NCBI GenBank assembly: GCA_019234175.1
Contig: JAFALP010000104.1
Span: 1-6,800 of the forward strand
Direction: 5' to 3'
DNA: 6,800 nucleotides
Source: Actinomycetota bacterium
GTDB taxonomy: Bacteria > Actinomycetota > Thermoleophilia > Gaiellales > Gaiellaceae
Shown: positions 5,197-6,800 of the stretch, in pieces
Numbering within the stretch: the stretch's first letter is position 1
Layout: each line of letters starts with the position of its first letter
Notes under the pieces: model-generated
Told to the model about the DNA's origin: nothing
The model's input: only the letters and a program-made list of their open reading frames with translations
Databases searched by the model: none
Made by a program: the position numbers and the translations under genes

Positions 5197-6708
5197 ATGG
5201 TCGAGGGTGGGCTGCGGCTCTCGCGCAGGCGGTTGCTTGCCATGGGCGCGGCGGCGTGGGCGTCGCTCGCCGGCGTCGACGTGCGCGCCGCCCTGGGCGC
5301 GGCCACGCCGGCCGGCGTCGAGTCCATCGGCTACGTCAGCCGGCCGGACCTGAAGCCGCCGCTCCTGACCTTCGGGACGCCGGCGAACGGGACCGCGCCG
5401 GGGTACATCTTCCTCGCGCCGTTCAACATCTTCGCCGGCTCGGGCGTGTACACGACGACGCCGAACAGCCAGAGCCACTCCGGGCCGCTCGTCGTCGACA
5501 ACACGGGCGAGCCGGTGTGGTTCCTGCCGTTCGGCTCGACGACCGCCATCGGCCTGCGCGTGCAGAAGTACCAGGGGCGCCGCGTGCTCACGTGGTACGA
5601 GGGCACCGTCCTCGGAGCGGAGGGCGGCTCGTTCTTCATCTACGACCCGACGTATCACCAGGTCGCGCACGTGCAGGCCGGTCACGGGCGCCACGGCGAC
5701 CTGCACGACTTCGTGATCACGCCGGAGGGGACGGCGCTCATCACCATCTACAACCAGATCACCACCGACCTCACCTCCATCGGCGGCCCCGCGAACGGGC
5801 CGCTCGTGACGGGCATCGTCCAGGAGGTCGACATCCCCAGCGGCGAGGTGCTGTTCGAGTGGAGGAGCATCGAGCACGTCCCCATCACGGACACGTACAT
5901 CCCGCAGCTGGCGCCGCCCGGGAACAACGTCGACTACTTCCATCTCAACTCGATCGACGTCGATTCGGACGGGAACCTGCTCGTCTCCGGTCGCAACACT
6001 TCGACGATCTACAAGGTCGACCGCAAGACCGGCGAGGTCATCTGGCGCCTCGGCGGGAAGAGCAGTGACTTCGAGGTCGCGCCGTCGGCGTCGTTCTCCT
6101 TCCAGCACGACGCGCGCCGACGGCCGGACGGCACGCTCACGATCTTCGACAACAACGCCGCGCTCCCGACCGACAAGACGTTCGCACGCGGCATGCGCGT
6201 GCAGCTCGACATGAACAAGATGACCGCGACACTCGTGGACGAGTACCTCGCGCCGACGCCGCGCACCGTGTTCGCGATGGGCAACGTGCAACAGCTCGAC
6301 GACGGCGGCGTGATGGTCGGCTGGGGCGCCGCCGGCTCGTTCACCGAGCTCGGCCCGGACGGGAGCGTCCGCCTCGACGCGAGCTTCACCGACGGGCAAG
6401 TCAGCTATCGCGCGTTCCGCTTCGAGCTGGACGCGGCGCCGAAGGGCATCCCGGCCACGGAGGTGGTCGAGAACGCCGACGGCTCGCTGACGATGTACGT
6501 CAGCTGGAACGGCGCCACCAACGTGGCGAAGTGGCAGCTGCTCGTGGGGAAGACATCGGCGACGCTGAAGCCGGCTGGAACGGTGCGGCGCACCGGCTTC
6601 GAGACGGCGATCCGCCTGCCGGTGACGAGCGGCGCCGTGTCGGTCGTCGCGCTCGACGCGCAGGGCGCGAAGCTCCGCGCGGCCGCGCCGACCGTGCTCC
6701 AGGCCTAG
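5197..6708 (+). CDS. Tat-exported arylsulfotransferase (ASST) family protein
   Basis: The protein has 503 residues, ending at TAG 6706-6708. It begins with a twin-arginine signal: S9-R10-R11-R12-L13-L14, a hydrophobic stretch to about 25, and probable cleavage near VRA-A (31) or GAA (36), so it is exported folded. Residues about 50-415 form a beta-propeller-like fold of the arylsulfotransferase family (bacterial PAPS-independent enzymes that move sulfate between phenols). Matching active-site positions: H170 in HGDLHDF, H249 and N251 in YFHLNSI, R266 in SGRNTSTIYKVD and H304 in FSFQHDAR; their order and HxN spacing agree with the E. coli enzyme. TGEVIWRLGG (278-287) is a typical family string. 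Residues about 420-503 look like a small beta domain (YVSWNGAT, then KWQLL). The mature protein has no Cys. The start is the ATG before the Tat motif, with no clear Shine-Dalgarno, so it may be leaderless or weakly translated. Sulfotransfer and its substrate are inferred from the family; a binding protein with this fold cannot be excluded. Confidence 0.87.
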   Translation: MVEGGLRLSRRRLLAMGAAAWASLAGVDVRAALGAATPAGVESIGYVSRPDLKPPLLTFGTPANGTAPGYIFLAPFNIFAGSGVYTTTPNSQSHSGPLVVDNTGEPVWFLPFGSTTAIGLRVQKYQGRRVLTWYEGTVLGAEGGSFFIYDPTYHQVAHVQAGHGRHGDLHDFVITPEGTALITIYNQITTDLTSIGGPANGPLVTGIVQEVDIPSGEVLFEWRSIEHVPITDTYIPQLAPPGNNVDYFHLNSIDVDSDGNLLVSGRNTSTIYKVDRKTGEVIWRLGGKSSDFEVAPSASFSFQHDARRRPDGTLTIFDNNAALPTDKTFARGMRVQLDMNKMTATLVDEYLAPTPRTVFAMGNVQQLDDGGVMVGWGAAGSFTELGPDGSVRLDASFTDGQVSYRAFRFELDAAPKGIPATEVVENADGSLTMYVSWNGATNVAKWQLLVGKTSATLKPAGTVRRTGFETAIRLPVTSGAVSVVALDAQGAKLRAAAPTVLQA

Positions 6709-6754
6709 AGGTCGATGTGAAGCTCGGCGGCCCGAGTTCATATCAGGCCTCTAG
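6705..6754. terminator. Long imperfect hairpin between converging genes
   Basis: The outer arms CTAGAGG (6705-6711) and CCTCTAG (6748-6754) pair over 7 bp and contain both flanking stop codons. Inside, after a small internal loop, GATGTGAA (6714-6721) pairs with TTCATATC (6737-6744), including one G-U pair. CTCGG (6723-6727) pairs with CCGAG (6732-6736), around a bulged G and a four-base loop. Its symmetry and place between two converging genes suggest a terminator acting in both directions; no T-run is present. Confidence 0.6.
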
Positions 6755-6800
6755 TTCAGCTTCAGCGAGTCGAGCAGGCTGCCGATCTGGTAGCCCACCT
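6751..6800 (-). CDS. C-terminal end of an unidentified minus-strand gene (partial)
   Basis: Read on the minus strand, the right edge is open as VGYQIGSLLDSLKLN and ends in TAG (6753-6751). Only 15 codons are visible, so no family can be assigned. Support comes from the codon use (every sense codon ends in G or C) and from the shared hairpin that ends both this gene and the converging arylsulfotransferase-family gene. Confidence 0.55.
   Translation of the reverse strand, partial: VGYQIGSLLDSLKLN

Noticed and set aside
4041..5327. A 428-codon minus-strand open frame opposite the Ig-like gene
   Set aside because: It crosses the intergenic hairpin and both neighbouring genes and has no motif. 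The plus-strand gene has a signal peptide and tandem repeats.
5020..6741. A 573-codon minus-strand open frame opposite the arylsulfotransferase-family gene
   Set aside because: It has the Arg/Asp/Val/Glu-rich composition of a high-GC shadow frame, while the plus strand shows a Tat signal and conserved family motifs.

Overview
The window is very GC-rich, with G or C at nearly every third codon position, and is densely coded (five short intergenic gaps, none over 135 bases). The protein types suggest a high-GC actinobacterium. The secreted Ig-like repeat protein ending in an StRRLVQ-type tail, a Tat-exported arylsulfotransferase-family protein and a GAF/GGDEF/HD-GYP signalling protein together fit the class Thermoleophilia (Gaiella/Solirubrobacter relatives). 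That placement is an inference from protein style; there is no rRNA or marker gene here. No mobile element, CRISPR array, tRNA or rRNA was seen.

Layout from left to right: (1) the C-terminal 66 codons of an unidentified acidic protein (+, ends 201). (2) A strong 13-bp hairpin, then a converging uracil-DNA glycosylase of the UdgX type (-, 858 to 272). UdgX is broken by an apparent one-base deletion near 720/721, and its two halves lie in different frames. (3) A 133-base divergent gap, then an 884-residue soluble c-di-GMP protein (+, 992-3646) with the order GAF, GGDEF, GAF, GAF, HD-GYP. (4) A small coiled-coil protein (-, 3984 to 3643) whose stop codon overlaps the stop of the c-di-GMP gene inside one CTAG. 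(5) A short divergent gap, then a secreted protein with two Ig-like repeats (+, 4068-5123). (6) A perfect 15-bp hairpin. (7) A Tat-signal arylsulfotransferase-family protein (+, 5197-6708). (8) A bulged hairpin between converging genes, and the last 15 codons of a minus-strand gene that runs off the right edge.

There is no evident operon. Most neighbours converge or diverge, and hairpins without a T-run separate most transcription units. The c-di-GMP protein has intact synthase residues, an intact inhibitory I-site and most hydrolase residues, so it could both make and degrade c-di-GMP in response to ligands bound by its three GAF domains. The two exported proteins on the right are probably cell-surface or extracellular, but nothing in the sequence ties them to one pathway.

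I do not see a clearly new multi-gene system. The points most worth a second look are the UdgX frameshift, the bifunctional c-di-GMP protein with a Cys in its HD-GYP metal motif, the shared stop codons, and the structured leader before the c-di-GMP gene.
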